A stretch of 64,000 nt of DNA from assembly GCA_037178625.1 (NCBI GenBank), contig CM074138.1, positions 2,666,001-2,730,000 on the forward strand, in the 5' to 3' direction. Below are positions 1 through 12,459 of this stretch, piece by piece. The notes under the pieces were generated by a model that was not told where the DNA came from, did no database searches, and saw nothing but the letters and a program-made list of their open reading frames with translations. The DNA is from Skeletonema tropicum (taxonomy: Eukaryota > Bacillariophyta > Thalassiosirophyceae > Thalassiosirales > Thalassiosiraceae). Position 1 is the first letter of the stretch, and every line of letters starts with the position of its first letter. Both the position numbers and the translations under genes were made by a program.

Positions 1-1412
1 CAACGTGAGTGTTGATAACTGCGCCATATCTTCGAAAGGAGTCGGTGATTCCCATTGTAAATCATCGAGTCAAAGAGGCGGCATTCTGTACTAGATGAAT
101 CCACCACGGAACGAATCTGCTGTTGAAATAAGAGATGAATAGGGTGTCAAAAAACAATACACGCAACCTCTGGTAGAAATTATCAATTTGGAACTAGAGT
201 TGACAATCGTTTGTTGAGAAGTACTGCACTGGATGGAGGGTGTGGCGACATTGTTTAAGGAGGTTTGTCAACTAAAAGAAAAGATAGTCTATTGACGCAT
301 CTGGGGTTTAACATGTGTCTTCCTGTCGACCTATTCAACAATCAACATAATCATAACAATGTAGAACAACATTCATTATAATAAACCTCATTTTAATGGT
401 TGTATTATCATTGTAGACGCAACCTTCACACAAGCACTTACCTTGTTTGCTAGATTACATGTTGATAATGATATGGTACAGGCTGCAGTGGATAATAAAG
501 AGCACAGCGGCTTTGATCTGTTATCACATAGACACTAGACACTATATTGATTATTTAGGCTGGAGAGTGCAATATTATGTGTAATTGCATAGTTTAATAC
601 CATCAATTGAGGTGTCATGCCCACACATGAATCTGTTCACAATCATAAAAATATTACACCCTCAAGAGACATGGCCTATTAGCAACGCCGAGGCGGATAA
701 CATGGCGTTATGACCACCCATATCGGTCATCTATATCAATATAAAGCAGGGAGTGCCGCGGGGGGCCTTATGAATCGATTATTGTATTTCCCCTACGACA
801 ATATTTGCAGCTTCCACCAAAATAGACCAAAAATCGATGCCTGAGATATAGCCGCAAATATGTCTGTGACTAAGAGATTTGGCAAGCTTCCGAAAACACC
901 ATTGGATTCTGCATCAAAATAGAGTCTAGAAAATGTATCACCGATGAATCATATCCAGAAACAAGTGTGATAATATGGACTCCTGCCCCATTGATGTCGA
1001 GGGAGAGGGCTTTGTGAGATGTGTTTTTTTTTTAAAAAAGAGCGGGAGGAGCGCGCAGGCCAATAGATCAAAAGTCCCAAGCTCCATAACATTTCGCCGG
1101 AGATGAACTCATCAGAGAAACTTGAAGGGCAGTGCAATCAGTTTCACCGAAGAAGAAGAACTCTAATCCTCATCATTCAGCTGGATCATCTGCTCTCGTA
1201 CAATCTACTTATCATGCCGGAACCATCATAATTAACATTATGTGCAACATATCCTCAAGTAATACAGACTCAACTTACTGCAGCACTACACCTCGTCAAC
1301 GCCCGCAACTGCTTTAGTTTTTAATGTTTGATAGGCACAACATTCATAATTGCAAATTTCAACATCCCGACACGCTACCAACGAAGGCTCTCAAATAGTA
1401 GATTGATGCATA
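1..1412. other. Intergenic region with duplicated HSF 5' flank
   Basis: I see no credible gene here. About 1090-1196 is a copy of a repeat found again at about 5362-5468, near 24120 and at 29940-29992, each time upstream of an A-type HSF gene. Bases 1312-1412 are nearly identical to 31584-31682, so the first and the last HSF genes carry the same duplicated upstream DNA. Confidence 0.6.
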
Positions 1413-2348
1413 ATGCCGCCCAAATCAATATCACGAGAGAGTAAGAAGAAGGAAGTCCAAGACGCAGAGAGCGATGCATCCAATTCCAATAATATTGCGT
1501 CACCCAAGCCATCAATTAATGCCAAATCCAACGCACGCAAGATAGAATCTCTGTCTCCATCCAATTCTAATGATAGTGCGTCAATCAAGTCAACAAATAA
1601 GAAGCAACCACGTAAGAGAACGGGCGACACATCAACCAGCACAACAAACAGTACAACAAACGAGCCATCATCGACATCAACATCAATTGTTAGGGCAGGG
1701 CAACCCGTTGCCGCAGCCGCAGCCGCAGCCGCAGAAGCAACAACTGCTCCTACTTCCACAGTTCCTCTGAGCGGGCAGAAGAAACGTAAAGCTGGCTTCA
1801 GAGAGCAGTTCCTACAAAAGGTAAGACAATCATCAATATGTTGAAAACACGTCCTCGGCGCTGTACAACTCTGACACTCATTTTTCGCCTCGATGTCACG
1901 TCATATCAGCTCAGAGTAATGCTCGATAGAGAAAGTCAGAACGATGATACCACCGTCCAATGGTCAACGGATGGTAACAGCTTTGTCATCACTGATCAAA
2001 CCCAATTTGAGAAGGTTGGTATTGTCGATCGATGATGTATGATATTTTGATGCGCTTCTAACAAATCGATGTATGCGACATGACTCACCCATCATGATGA
2101 TCGCTTCTACTACTTTGTTGCAACAGGAAATAATCCCCACATATTTTGGTAATCCAATAGTGTTTGCTAGCTTCCTCAGAAAGCTACAGCGATGGGGCTT
2201 CGTTCGATTATCAAGCAAGCGTAGTGGGCGTTATGAGTTTAGCTCACCGACGTTCAAGAGAATGGATTCTAGGGGTAAACCTGCCGCCGCCGCCGCCGCC
2301 GCTGCTACTAATACTACTGCCAATGCAGCTGAGAATGATCCACAGCAG

Positions 2349-2385
<37 letters not shown>

Positions 2386-3446
2386 GGCAGCAACAACAAC
2401 AACAACAGGAGCAAGCCATGGCGCAACGAAACCGACACCCCATGCCTGTACCTTATCAACTACCAAGACAGGCAGATGCAAGTGCCATTGCTGATCTTAT
2501 CTCAAACATCCAGCGTCAGCGTAGTACACAGCAACCCTCCACATCAACCCCCCAGCCTGGCCCGAATCTAAATAGCATCCTTCAGCAGATCATTGGTAGT
2601 AATCAACATCAGCCAATATCGAGTCAGAATTCAGTGCCAAATCAACAGTCCATGCCCAATGTTACAAGCCTGCTGAATAATGCTGCTGGAATTAATCATC
2701 TTCAGTCACTCCCGCAATGGCAATATTCAAACAACCTCACTATGCATTTACTCAATGCCGCCCTTCAAAGTTTGGGTAGAGGTCCAACGCCTCCGGCTCA
2801 AGCGATGGGTCAATATCCCGTTCCTTCTGCCCAAAGCAACGCAGACGCAGTTCATGCCCTCATGAGTCTCTCTGGGATGTTGCCCCAGTCCCCTCCCCTA
2901 AACACCGAATCAGCTGCGACTCAATCCAACAGCATGGAACCTATTCTATTATTGTTACTGGCGTTGCAGCGATTTGTCGAGGAAGAAGATCAGCGTAGGG
3001 CCCAGGTAGACGAGTTACACCATGCAATCATTGCAACTATTGGACATATTGTGGGAAATAATGTTATCGCTGGAGCAGACGGGCAAGTAGGGGAAATAAT
3101 CACTCAGAATATGCATCTAAGAAATCCAACTGGAATGACTGTACGAGTACCAAATAATAGCAGTACTCAGCCTAATCAAGAAGGTGCAACGCTTCCAATG
3201 GCTGTTGATGATAATATTCAAGCAAATGATATCACCGCAATTTCGCAGCCTGCTCGAAGAGGCGATACAGTAGGTGCTCGCGCTCGAAATAATGACCCGG
3301 TCGCTAATAATGGCAGTGCAGACGACAACGAAGAGCGTAAAGACGACAAACCACTTTCTCCGAGGAATCGAAGGTCTTCGGACAATGATGAGGCGGATGA
3401 TGATGGCTGTAATAAAAGGCTCCGGAAGAAGTCGCCCCCCAAATAG
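1413..3446 (+). CDS. HSF-type DNA-binding transcription factor, subfamily A copy 1
   Basis: Predicted nuclear DNA-binding protein of the heat shock factor family, about 610 residues. Gene model: exon 1 1413-1820, exon 2 1910-2014, exon 3 2127-3446. Both introns are GT-AG, phase 0, 89 and 112 bp. The spliced DNA-binding domain covers residues 129-216: FREQFLQK, then MLDRESQNDD and VQWSTDGNSF, then IIPTYF and the recognition helix SFLRKLQRWGF, ending YEFSSPTFKR. N-terminal to it is a Ser/Thr-rich basic linker. After it come an alanine run, a glutamine run of about 30 residues, Asn/Gln/Pro-rich low complexity, and an acidic then basic C-terminus that may be a nuclear signal. The start is the ATG shared by all A copies (MPPKS). 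Diatom HSFs are a large family, but targets cannot be inferred. Typical HSF heptad-repeat oligomerisation is not obvious. Confidence 0.9.
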
Positions 3447-4848
3447 TAAGATAGGAAGCCCTTTTAAGGTCAACTGTAGCTCATTGATATTCCACTTAAT
3501 ACTCGTCAGTTGTTCCACTTTTCTCCTTCGTTAGATGTGTTGAGGAAAGTTAGTAGAGCGTAGAGCGGGAGAGACACACGTGAGAGGGATAAGTAGCGAG
3601 CGTTGAAGAGGGATAGCGAGCGTTGAAAGGAGGTTGATGGCTCAGAGCTAGAGATCATCGGCGCCATCTGTCGCCATCTGTCCGATTAAAACTTCAGGTG
3701 TCGCATCGCGTTCATTGTGTTCAAGAAATGCTGAAAATGTGTCTTATCTGCGACAGTATGGTATTGTATCCTGCAGCCTTACAGCTCGGACAGCTGGCTT
3801 AGAAGCGATGCTACTTACAGCCTTGATTGTAGCTGATCTGAGAGGTCCAGTGTGGGGTTATCCACAGCGTCACATCCAACCATATCGTATCTATCCTCAC
3901 TTGATGTGCAAGTACATTACCATACCAAAACATGCATTATCCTACTCGTTGCAAGCTGAAGCTTTAAATTCATCACAGCTCCAGCCATGATCAGATCCGA
4001 CCGCAATAACTAAATACTTCTTAGTGAACAAAGGTTATTGAGGCTTGCAGGTCGAAAGAGAATTAATAAGTTTGTCAAAGGATATTGTATGACAAACGTA
4101 GATGCGCACCTTGAGGCCAAAATAATTGGAATCAGTATCTTTTTGAAGGAAACAGACACAAGTGATAACTGTACATCATGCTGTAGTTGATGATGCGATG
4201 CGCAAAAGATTTTCGAGGATGAGCAGTTTTTACAGCACATATACCAGAAGAAGTGGACGAAGACAGGAAGGAAGAATACTGCAAAGATGGAGGTTCAAAG
4301 AAAGAGCCAATGATGAAGTGGCGCAAATAGCTCTGTCTTCCCGTTGATGCATCAGCAAGCAAGGTAGGAGAAGGAGATATCATCAATAATGTGCTAAGTA
4401 AGGCTAAGGCCTTCTTTGATTTTTAACATGATGAGCAGTTTCATATGTATGTACGGATAAGCTTGATTATGCGATTCTCAACCAAACATGTCGGTAATCA
4501 CTAATCTTCACAGATGGATAGATGTAGCTAGTTAGGAGCTGTCGAGAAGAGCAGCGCAGCATTCAAATCGTTATAACTTGGACACAGTGTGGTATTTATT
4601 GTTTGGATATGGAGATGTGTAGTCAAAGTTTTGAACTTACGATAATTTTATACTAGAAAGTGTTCCTAACTCGTACCATAATTCCACACGAGAAAGGAGT
4701 TCCTAACCGTACTAATACAATACCTATTCCCATCTTGCTGCAGCGTTGCTATATCTAGTTGGTATTCTCCCCGCATCAGCATATCGTCAACATCGATTGC
4801 CACTGCCAACGCCATCGTCGCTTCATGACTCTTCATGCTCACATTCTG
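3447..4848. other. Intergenic repeats downstream of HSF copy 1
   Basis: No credible gene. 3540-3720 contains short repeats of a GATAGCGAGCGTTGA type that recur at 33820-33870 behind HSF copy 6, showing that the 3' flanks were duplicated with the genes. The open frame at 3715-3990 has low-complexity, non-conserved content and I do not support it. Confidence 0.5.
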
Positions 4849-5091
4849 TCAGTCTAATTGAAGATAATGTGAGTCTAATTGAAGAATCACTCCTCCCTCG
4901 TCTTGATATCCCATGACATTGGATCCGAGAGGAAGAATAGCCATGACTTTTGGCACAAAGTCGGACATGATTGCTGATAACAGGTAAACGCCAGCTACGC
5001 CGTAGATGGTCGCGGCAACCACGCGTGATATGGCTCGTTTTGCAGAGGCAGCTGCTTCCTGTTCCAGGTATAGGATGTACTCTCTGTCCAT
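4849..5091 (-). CDS. Small hypothetical membrane protein (possibly partial)
   Basis: An 80-residue frame starting at the ATG at 5091 (MDREYILYLEQEAAAS). It has a hydrophobic stretch, roughly TIYGVAGVYLLSAIM, preceded by basic residues, so a single membrane segment is plausible. Support for coding comes from a second, diverged copy near 29250-29470. There the same frame aligns with mostly conservative changes (MDRE-I-...AVSR-VA-TIYGVVGVYLLS) but has an in-frame TGA. An upstream exon is possible because the minus strand has TTTGCAG just before the start. Function unknown; it may be a fragment carried along with the HSF duplications. Confidence 0.4.
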   Translation of the reverse strand: MDREYILYLEQEAAASAKRAISRVVAATIYGVAGVYLLSAIMSDFVPKVMAILPLGSNVMGYQDEGGVILQLDSHYLQLD

Positions 5092-6408
5092 GATGATGCC
5101 AATGACTGCAAACGCAGATGATGTACAACGTAAGCAAGTCGCCTCTGGTGGGTGTCCTTTGAGTGTCTTTGCTGTGAGTGTCTTTTGATGTCTCCACGAA
5201 GGAACAACAACACGAAGGGAGTTGTAGACGCGGCAAATCACATCTACAATACTACTTGAACTCAACGACGAAATCCGGAGGAATCTTGAAAATTCAACAC
5301 GTCCTTTCTGACATGGAATGACGACAGAGGAACTTGAAGGATATGTACGGATCTTGCAATAACAGTTTCGCGGAAGATGAAGTCCTCAGAGAAACTTGAA
5401 GGGTAGTGCAATCAGTTTCACTGAAGAAGAAGAACTCTAATCCTCATCATTCAGCTGGATCATCTGCTTAGCTTGATGACTGAACTTTAGTTCATTGATC
5501 TTTGGCAACCTGGGTTTGGGTTGGTTGATGGCTGATGGCTGGGCTGGTGGTTGGAGGAACAAATCTATCGAAGTCTTTCGGGGAGTTGCGGTGACGAGGA
5601 ACGTGACATCTGCTCGAGCTGAAACAGTACGTAGGAATTCAGTTCATGATGTTGTGCCTCCTGAAAACAAATCTGGACCTCAAATGACGTATCAATATAC
5701 CGCGTCATACTATAGGAAAATGCATAGAGGAAATCCTGGAAATCCACCACGTCAGTTCTCTCTACAGAATGATGAAAGAGTAAGTAAAATCAGTGTAAAA
5801 ATCAGTGTAAAAATCGGAATAATCAATTCAGTGTAAAAATCAGTGTAAAAGGCCAAACCATCGCCAATTGCAGCGCCCCAAAAATTCTTACAGCGACAAA
5901 TAAGTCTGCCGATATGCCCCCTATTTTTATGGCTGTAGAATTTTTCAGCCGCTGTAAAAATATTTGACGGGCTGATACCGCGTTTTTGCCCATCTCCCTC
6001 CAAATTAGACTTCGGTGGTTGTCGCCAAAACATCATTTTACACTGGTCTTCCTCGGAACGCGTCAAGTTGAGCGGTACTGAGCTGGCTGACGTGGATCTT
6101 AGATAGATTGATAGATTATTTTAGTTACTCTTACTGTACTCTCTTTCCCTAGACACCATCGAAACCTGGAGGGGCTCGGGTTGAATGAATATTTCCAAGA
6201 TGAAGTCGTAAGTACGCATGTATTGCCTCAATCAAGCTCCTATGAACTCTGTAACAAGCTACACAACTCCAGCATCTCCCTTCATTTTCAAGAAGAACTT
6301 CGAAATAATTATTGCAGCATTCACTTAAATCATTTCTCAAAAAAGAAATCTGTTCATCAAGAAATCTCAACACACCTCATTTCATATTGATTGTAGCATT
6401 GATGCAGG
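5092..6408. other. Intergenic region with repeat and MITE-like segment
   Basis: 5362-5468 repeats the HSF 5'-flank unit of 1090-1196. 5785-6052 begins with CAGTGTAAAA copies and ends with TTTTACACTG, a short inverted-repeat pair that recurs near 14860-15035. It is probably a small non-autonomous element. No convincing gene. Confidence 0.4.
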
Positions 6409-8315
6409 ATGCCACCCAAAACCAACGCACGCAAGATAGAATATTTAAATGGAGACAGCGATGCATCCAATCCCAATAATTGTGCATCAATCAAGCCAGC
6501 AAATAAGAAGCAACCACGTAAGAGATCTGGCGACACATCGACCAGCACAACAAACACTACAACAAACGAGCCATCATCGACATCAATTGTTAGGGCAAGG
6601 CACCCGAAAGCTCTACCCGTAGCCACAGACGCAACAACTGCTCCTACTTCCACAGTTCCTCTGAGCGGGCAGAAGAAACGTAAAGCTGGCTTCAGAGAGC
6701 AGTTCCTACAAAAGGTAAGACGAACATCAATATGTTGAAAACACGTCCTCGGCTCTGTACAACTCTAACACTCATTTTCGCCTCGATGTCACGTAATACA
6801 GCTCAGAGTAATGCTCGATAGAGAAAGTCAGAATGATGATACCACCGTCCAATGGTCAACGGATGGCAACAGCTTCATCATCACTGATCAAACCCAATTT
6901 GAGAAGGTTGGTATTGTCGATCGATGATGTATGATATATTTTGATGCGCTTCTAACAAATCGATGTATGCAACATGACTCACCCATCACGATAATCGCTT
7001 CTACTACTTTGCATTTCAACAGGAAATCATTCCAACATATTTTGGTAATCCAATAGTGTTTGCTAGCTTCCTCGAACAGCTGCAGCGATGGGGCTTCGTT
7101 CGAGTATCAAGCAAGCGTAGTGGGTGTTATGAGTTTAGCTCACCGACGTTCCAGAGAATGGATTCTGAGAGTAAAACTGCCGCCGCCGCCGCTACTACTA
7201 CTGCCAATGCAGTTGGGAATGATGGCAGAGGTGCTTCTATTCCGTTTCCACAGCAACAGCAGCAGCAGCAGCAGCAAGCCATGGCGCAACTAAGGCACTC
7301 CATACCTGTACCTAATCAACCTTCAAGACAGACAGGTGCAAGTGCCATTGCTGATCTCATCTCCAACATTGAGCGTCTGCGTAGTACACAGCAACCCTCC
7401 ACATCAAGTCCCCAGCCTGGCCCGAATCAAGTTACAATCCAAATGAATCTTGCTGATATAAACAGCATCCTCCAAAAGATCAATGGTAGTAATCAACATC
7501 AGCCAATATCGAGTCAGAATTCAGTGCCAAATCAACAGCCCTTGCTCAATCGTGCAAGCCAGCTGAATGCCGCTGGAAATCATCTCCAGTCATTCCCGCA
7601 ATGGCAACATTGAAACAACCTCACCATGAATCTGCTCAATGCTGCCCTTCAAAGTTTGGCAGGAGGCCCAGCACCCCCAGCTCAAACGATGGGTCAATAT
7701 CCCGTTCCTTCTGCCCAAAGCAGCGCAGTGCATGCCCTCATGAGTCTCTCTGGGATGTTGCCCCAGTCTCCTCCCCCAAACACCGCACCAGCTGCGTCTC
7801 AATCCGACAACATGGAACCTGTTCTATCCTTTTTACATATGTTGCAGCGATTCGTCGATGAAGAAGATCAGCGCAGGATCCAAGTAGACGCTATCCTAAA
7901 TGCCATGGTGGTTATAATTGGTCGTATCTCAGGCCATGGCTTTCATAATAATAATGCCGCCCGGCCTCAGCAAGTAGGCGCACCACCGCTTTCAAGACAA
8001 TCACTTGGATCAAATAATAATAGTGCTGTTCAGCCAAATCAACGAGGTGCACCACGTCCGTCAATTGGTAGCTTGTGGGCCGCTCTAACAGGTGATGCAA
8101 CAGGGCAGCCTGGAGAAAATGCTCGTGCTCAAAATTATGATCCAGCCAATAATAATAATAGTAATGACAGCGAAGATGATATGGATGAAGATAGTGAAGA
8201 AGAAGACGAGCACCACTTTACAAAGAGAAGGAGGTCATCTCCAGATGATGATGAAGATCAATATGATGCGGATGACGATAGCTGGAATGAAAGACTCCGT
8301 CCACGAAAGAAGTAG
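6409..8315 (+). pseudogene. HSF-type factor, subfamily A copy 2, interrupted by an in-frame TGA
   Basis: Same architecture as the other A copies: exon 1 6409-6714, exon 2 6802-6906, exon 3 from 7023, phase-0 GT-AG introns. The DNA-binding domain is intact (FREQFLQK; MLDRESQNDD; ASFLEQLQRWGF; YEFSSPTFQR). The recognition helix has EQ where sister copies have RK. The frame stops at TGA 7611-7613, right after QWQH. Sister copy 1 has TCA at the aligned codon, so a single substitution explains the stop. The same frame then stays open to 8315 and matches the acidic/basic C-terminus of copy 4. Either this is a recent pseudogene or it makes a truncated factor of about 333 residues with the DNA-binding domain but no C-terminal region. 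Confidence 0.8.
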
Positions 8316-9456
8316 TGCCCCCTAATATTAATAACAGTTTGGTCTTTTCTCTCTCTAGATCTCTAGAAGCCACTGCATACATGTATTGAGCAAGAAACTT
8401 GACAGAAATATTGTAGTTGACTGTTCATGGTGTGGCTCATTCGTATGAAAGCTTTTTATCATCTATCCGACGGATGGCGAAGCGTTGATTGCTTCACTCG
8501 CCATCTGTCAAATTCAGAGCTCCGCAGGATCCGGGATTAGAAGGAACAGGATGGAGTGAGGGCACATAAACAGAATGACGTCAGCAGGTTCCATGATGGC
8601 CTCTCGGGCACTTGTGAAGGACAAACATACAGGAATAAGTACTTCATTCAAATAGCAAGTTTTTGTGGGACTACGATTAACTTCAATTTCTGTTTTTTGT
8701 GGTACTTGAATCGTAGGAACTCAGTATACGACGTGGTGCGGAAACTGCTGACGCTTTTGGTCGTCCATTCTTTCTTCAACGACTTGGCGGAGTTCTGAAC
8801 TTGACACATGGCGACAATTTGGAACAATCCACGCTCGCCATCCGTCGTGATTTTACTAGCATGAATCGCCTTCTCAACAATCATTACATATAAGTAGTAG
8901 CCTTATCAAACACAGTCAACAACAATAATACTCTAAAAATACAGTGCAATTATTCGTCACAGCATTTGAGAGATGACTCCCTCCTAAATCCGCCTTTCAG
9001 GCGATCTGTAGTGTTAGCCTATCCAGCAGATTGCTTCTAAGCGAATATTGGTGCTATGATAAAGGTGAGCACAGTTCTGAAATCCTCTCAGTGAGCTGAG
9101 TTCAAATCCGGGGTGTATCTTAGTTAGTTTCGAATCATGGTGCGATGAATGTGTGATGTGGAGCCAAAGACCCAAGGAAACTGGATAAGGCAAGTTTTTT
9201 GGGGTTAACCCTTCAGCCCAGCTAGAAGTGGGGCTAACAATTTTTTTTGAACAAAATAAGATACAGCACGGATTCGAACTCAGCTCAACGAGAGCAGCAC
9301 TTTAAGCACCTTTACAGGGTAGTTTACCCCTGTGGCGGCTGAGAAGCAACAATTGGCAATATATTGGATAGGGTAACACTACAGATCGCCTTCACGCCTC
9401 TGTTGAATAAATAAATAAATAGAAGTACGAAGTTAATCAGATTAGATAGACCTACG
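8316..9456. other. Intergenic region between HSF copies 2 and 3
   Basis: Contains the hairpin listed separately and a diverged inverted repeat: 9091-9126 against the reverse complement of 9260-9296. Both arms carry GAGTTCRAATCC, which resembles a tRNA T-arm/B box. No complete tRNA fold could be drawn. No protein gene is supported. Confidence 0.4.
8469..8509 (+). other. Conserved hairpin in HSF 3' flank
   Basis: GACGGATGGCGA pairs with TCGCCATCTGTC (12 pairs, one G-T) around a 17-base loop, about 155 bp after the HSF copy 2 stop. The same hairpin lies behind copy 4 at 26502-26542, with degraded forms behind copies 1 and 6. It could act in the mRNA 3' end or be part of a small repeat. Confidence 0.5.
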
Positions 9457-11483
9457 ATGCCATCCAAATCTAAAGCACGCAAGAAGGAATCTGCTGACAG
9501 CAATGATTCCAATAGTGTGTCATCTGAACTTGACAGAAGAAAGCAGCCACGTATTCGATGGGAAGACATATCCAGTAAGAACACAACAACAAATGAGCCA
9601 TCATCGCCGTCAGCCACAGATTCAGTGGCAGCGAGGCAGTTGCTGGGATTATCCAGTAAGAACAATTCAACAAACGAACGATCATCGACTTCAACCACAG
9701 ATTCAGTGGCAGCAAGGCAGATGTCCTCCATATCCAGTAAGAACAATACAACAAACGAACCATCATCTCCGTCAGCCAACGACGTATCCAGTAAGAACAA
9801 TTCATCAAACGAACCATCATCCCCGTCAGCAAACGACAAATCTAGTAAGAACAATACAACGAACGAAACATCATCGCCGTCAGCCAAAGATTCAGTGGCG
9901 GCAAGGCAGATAATGGGGTTACCATCTTTTGCTGCTGCTGCAGCAGCGGCTGCACCCAAAAATCCCCCTGTCAAGAAGAAGCCAAGAAGGGCTGGCTTCC
10001 GAGAGCAATTCATACAGCAGGTAGGAGTATCATTCAGAAATATATACCTTACACGTTGTTGCTCCCATTCAGTTCACTCTAACTCTTTTTTCGCCTCAAT
10101 GTCACGTAATATCAGCTCAGAGTAATGCTCGACAGAGAAAGCCAAAATAACAGCTCTACCGTTCAATGGTCTGCTGATGGAAACAGCTTCATCATCATGG
10201 ATCCTCACGAGTTTGAGGAGGTTAGTACTCTCGATGATGTTTTGATGTGCTTTTGTAACAACTTGATTTCCACATACCATTTCAACTAACTTATCGTGAC
10301 TGCTTCCACGTCTGCATTGTAACAGCACATCATTCCGACTTATTTTGACAATCCAATTATGCTCTCTAGCTTCCTAAGCAAACTCTCTCGATGGGGCTTT
10401 AGACGAATACCAAATAAACGGAGTGACTATTACGAGTTTTGTCAACCAAGTTTCAAACGACTGGGTGCTGACAGTGCACCCGCCTCCGCCGCTGCCAGGG
10501 GAGGTAATTCTAGTCAGGTCCAGCAGCAGCAAATCCAGCAGGTCATGGATCGAATGAACAACCGCCCTGCACCTACTCAGTCAAACCTATTACATTCAAT
10601 TGCTGATCTCATTTCAAACATTCAGCGTCAGCAACCCTCTATGTCAAGCCAACAACCCGTCCTGAATCAAAATTTTGATGCAAATAGTTATCTTCAGCAG
10701 TTGCATCGTTCAAATCCCACAACGAACACTCTCAATACCAACAGTAGTCACTTGATTGGACGTCAAATTGCGGATTATTTCTCCTCTTTGCCCCAAAATT
10801 CTGCAACGAGTCACCCCGGTTTGCTCCCAAATAGCAACACCACACCAGCTATCTCTCAACCCAATAATACCGCGGTTCTTCACCCACTAGCAATAGTGAT
10901 GCAGCGAGCAGTGGAAGAAGAGGTACAGCGCAGAAACCAAGTAGATCATAGTCTAAATACCATGTTGTCAATGCTGGGACAAATTATCTCAAATCGAGGC
11001 GGCTTCCACAATGACAATTTCGTTCAGAGTCAGCAAGGGCAAGGCATGATACCGTCATTGATGCAAACACTTGTATCAAATAATAATTCCCAAGTAGGCG
11101 CAATGCCTCCATCAATCTCTAATCTGAATGATCAAGCAGTGTTAATCGCTGCTATTCTTCAGGCCACTGGATGGGGCGCAGTAACTCCGTCATCTGGGAG
11201 TAATCAGGCAGATTCGATCGCTGCCATTTTGCAGTCTGCTCGATCAAGTGAGCCAGCAGTGCCAGCAGGGCATCCGGAAGAACATGAACATGCTCACGCA
11301 CGAAACGAAGTGGGCAATGATGATAACGGAGATGATGACGACGACGAAGATAGTCGAGTTGGAGTTGATGTGCATTTAACTCCAAGGAAAGGGGAATCAT
11401 CAGATGATGATGACAAGTACTATGATACAGATGACGACAGCTGGGAGAAAAAACTCCCTGCACGGAAGAAATCGCGGAAATAA
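9457..11483 (+). CDS. HSF-type DNA-binding transcription factor, subfamily B copy 1
   Basis: Predicted nuclear factor of about 608 residues. Exons 9457-10020, 10116-10220 and 10326-11483; introns phase 0 at the same two positions as subfamily A. The DNA-binding domain is at residues 181-268: FREQFIQQ, MLDRESQNNS, VQWSADGNSF, IIPTYF, SSFLSKLSRWGF, YEFCQPSFKR. Exon 1 is long because an SSKNN-TNE-SSPSA unit of about 15 codons is repeated five times (about 9570-9890), followed by an alanine run. The C-terminal half is Gln/Asn/Ser-rich with short helical segments around QRAVEEEVQRRNQVDHSLN, then an acidic stretch and a basic tail (ARKKSRK). Start MPSKSKARKK is shared with copy B2. Confidence 0.9.
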
Positions 11484-12459
11484 TGGGACGCAAGAACTCT
11501 GCAAGTCCCGCTCATGCGTAAAATCGCACTAGGGATTTCTTCAGTGATACCACCCCTTCTTACTTCATAAATAGATCAGTAAATAAATGAATACAGTTGA
11601 AATAGTCTTGATGATGGTGTGATAGAAGATGTTCGTGCTCGACTTGATTGAGGAGCTTGGAGCCTCTTGGAGCGTGGCTTGAGTTCGTTTGATGTTGCAT
11701 TTGTCATGTACCTGCTTCATATTGAAGTTGTAATGTCGCACCGCCTTCAGTTCTGATCAAGGGAAAGAAGCGTTTCTCCGTCCCCATGAAAGTACTTTTT
11801 ATGTGGGCGTGGGGCTTTTTGATTGGGTAGAAATCAACTTGGTGTTGCTCAGGCTCTTTTGCATTATGTATTAGCACTTTTTGATCTAATTTACCTACCT
11901 GTTGACTTACAAATACGTTCATGTAGTAAGGTATTATCCAACTGAAACTTCTTGTGACAGTCTCTTCAAATCTACAGATCTACTCATACTTGGCTACTTG
12001 GCAAGCCATCAAGCATAATCCTTCTTCGCCATTCCAGCTATCAGTAGGAGATTGGTTATTTTATTCTTCGGATAACATCACAACCGCATCTCTCACAAAA
12101 GGCGATGGCTGGCCAGAGCCAGAGTGAGTTTTGAGGTGTAGAAAACATGTTCCGTTTCATGGGCGAAATTAGACACAACATTCAAAGGAAGCTTCACACA
12201 CCATACCCATAAGTGCCTTGATGATGCTACATACTTCAGAAAGAAGTATGGTGTAATAACTCACGATCAACTTCAAGAACAATTCCATCATCACTCTGCA
12301 ATCTACGATGCTGGAGTTGACGAGAATTTCTTTTTTGTCTATTCTCCGTAATAGCGTGCGTACTAAATAACCTATGCCCCCCCTCTCTGTAACTCACGTG
12401 CGTAGCAAATAAACCTAAGAATACCACACACCCACACATCATCATCACCCACTATTACC
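11484..12459. other. Intergenic region
   Basis: 11625-11700 carries a segment (GCTTGGAGCCTCTTGGAGC) that recurs at about 28915-28975 behind the other B-type HSF gene, so the B genes were duplicated with their 3' flanks. No gene is supported. The stretch before 12460 holds the 5' region of the pseudouridine synthase gene, with the motif GCGTAGCAAATAAACCTAAG. Confidence 0.5.

Noticed and set aside
3715..3990. 91-codon ORF downstream of HSF copy 1
   Set aside because: The duplicated flank behind HSF copy 6 does not preserve the frame.
7611..7613. TGA as selenocysteine in the HSF copy
   Set aside because: No reason for Sec in this low-complexity region, sister copies have Ser/Pro codons, and no SECIS-like element was identified.
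9060..9345. tRNA gene suggested by GAGTTCGAATCC
   Set aside because: The T-arm-like motif occurs, but acceptor and D-arm pairing could not be found in either orientation; more likely a diverged inverted or tRNA-derived repeat.
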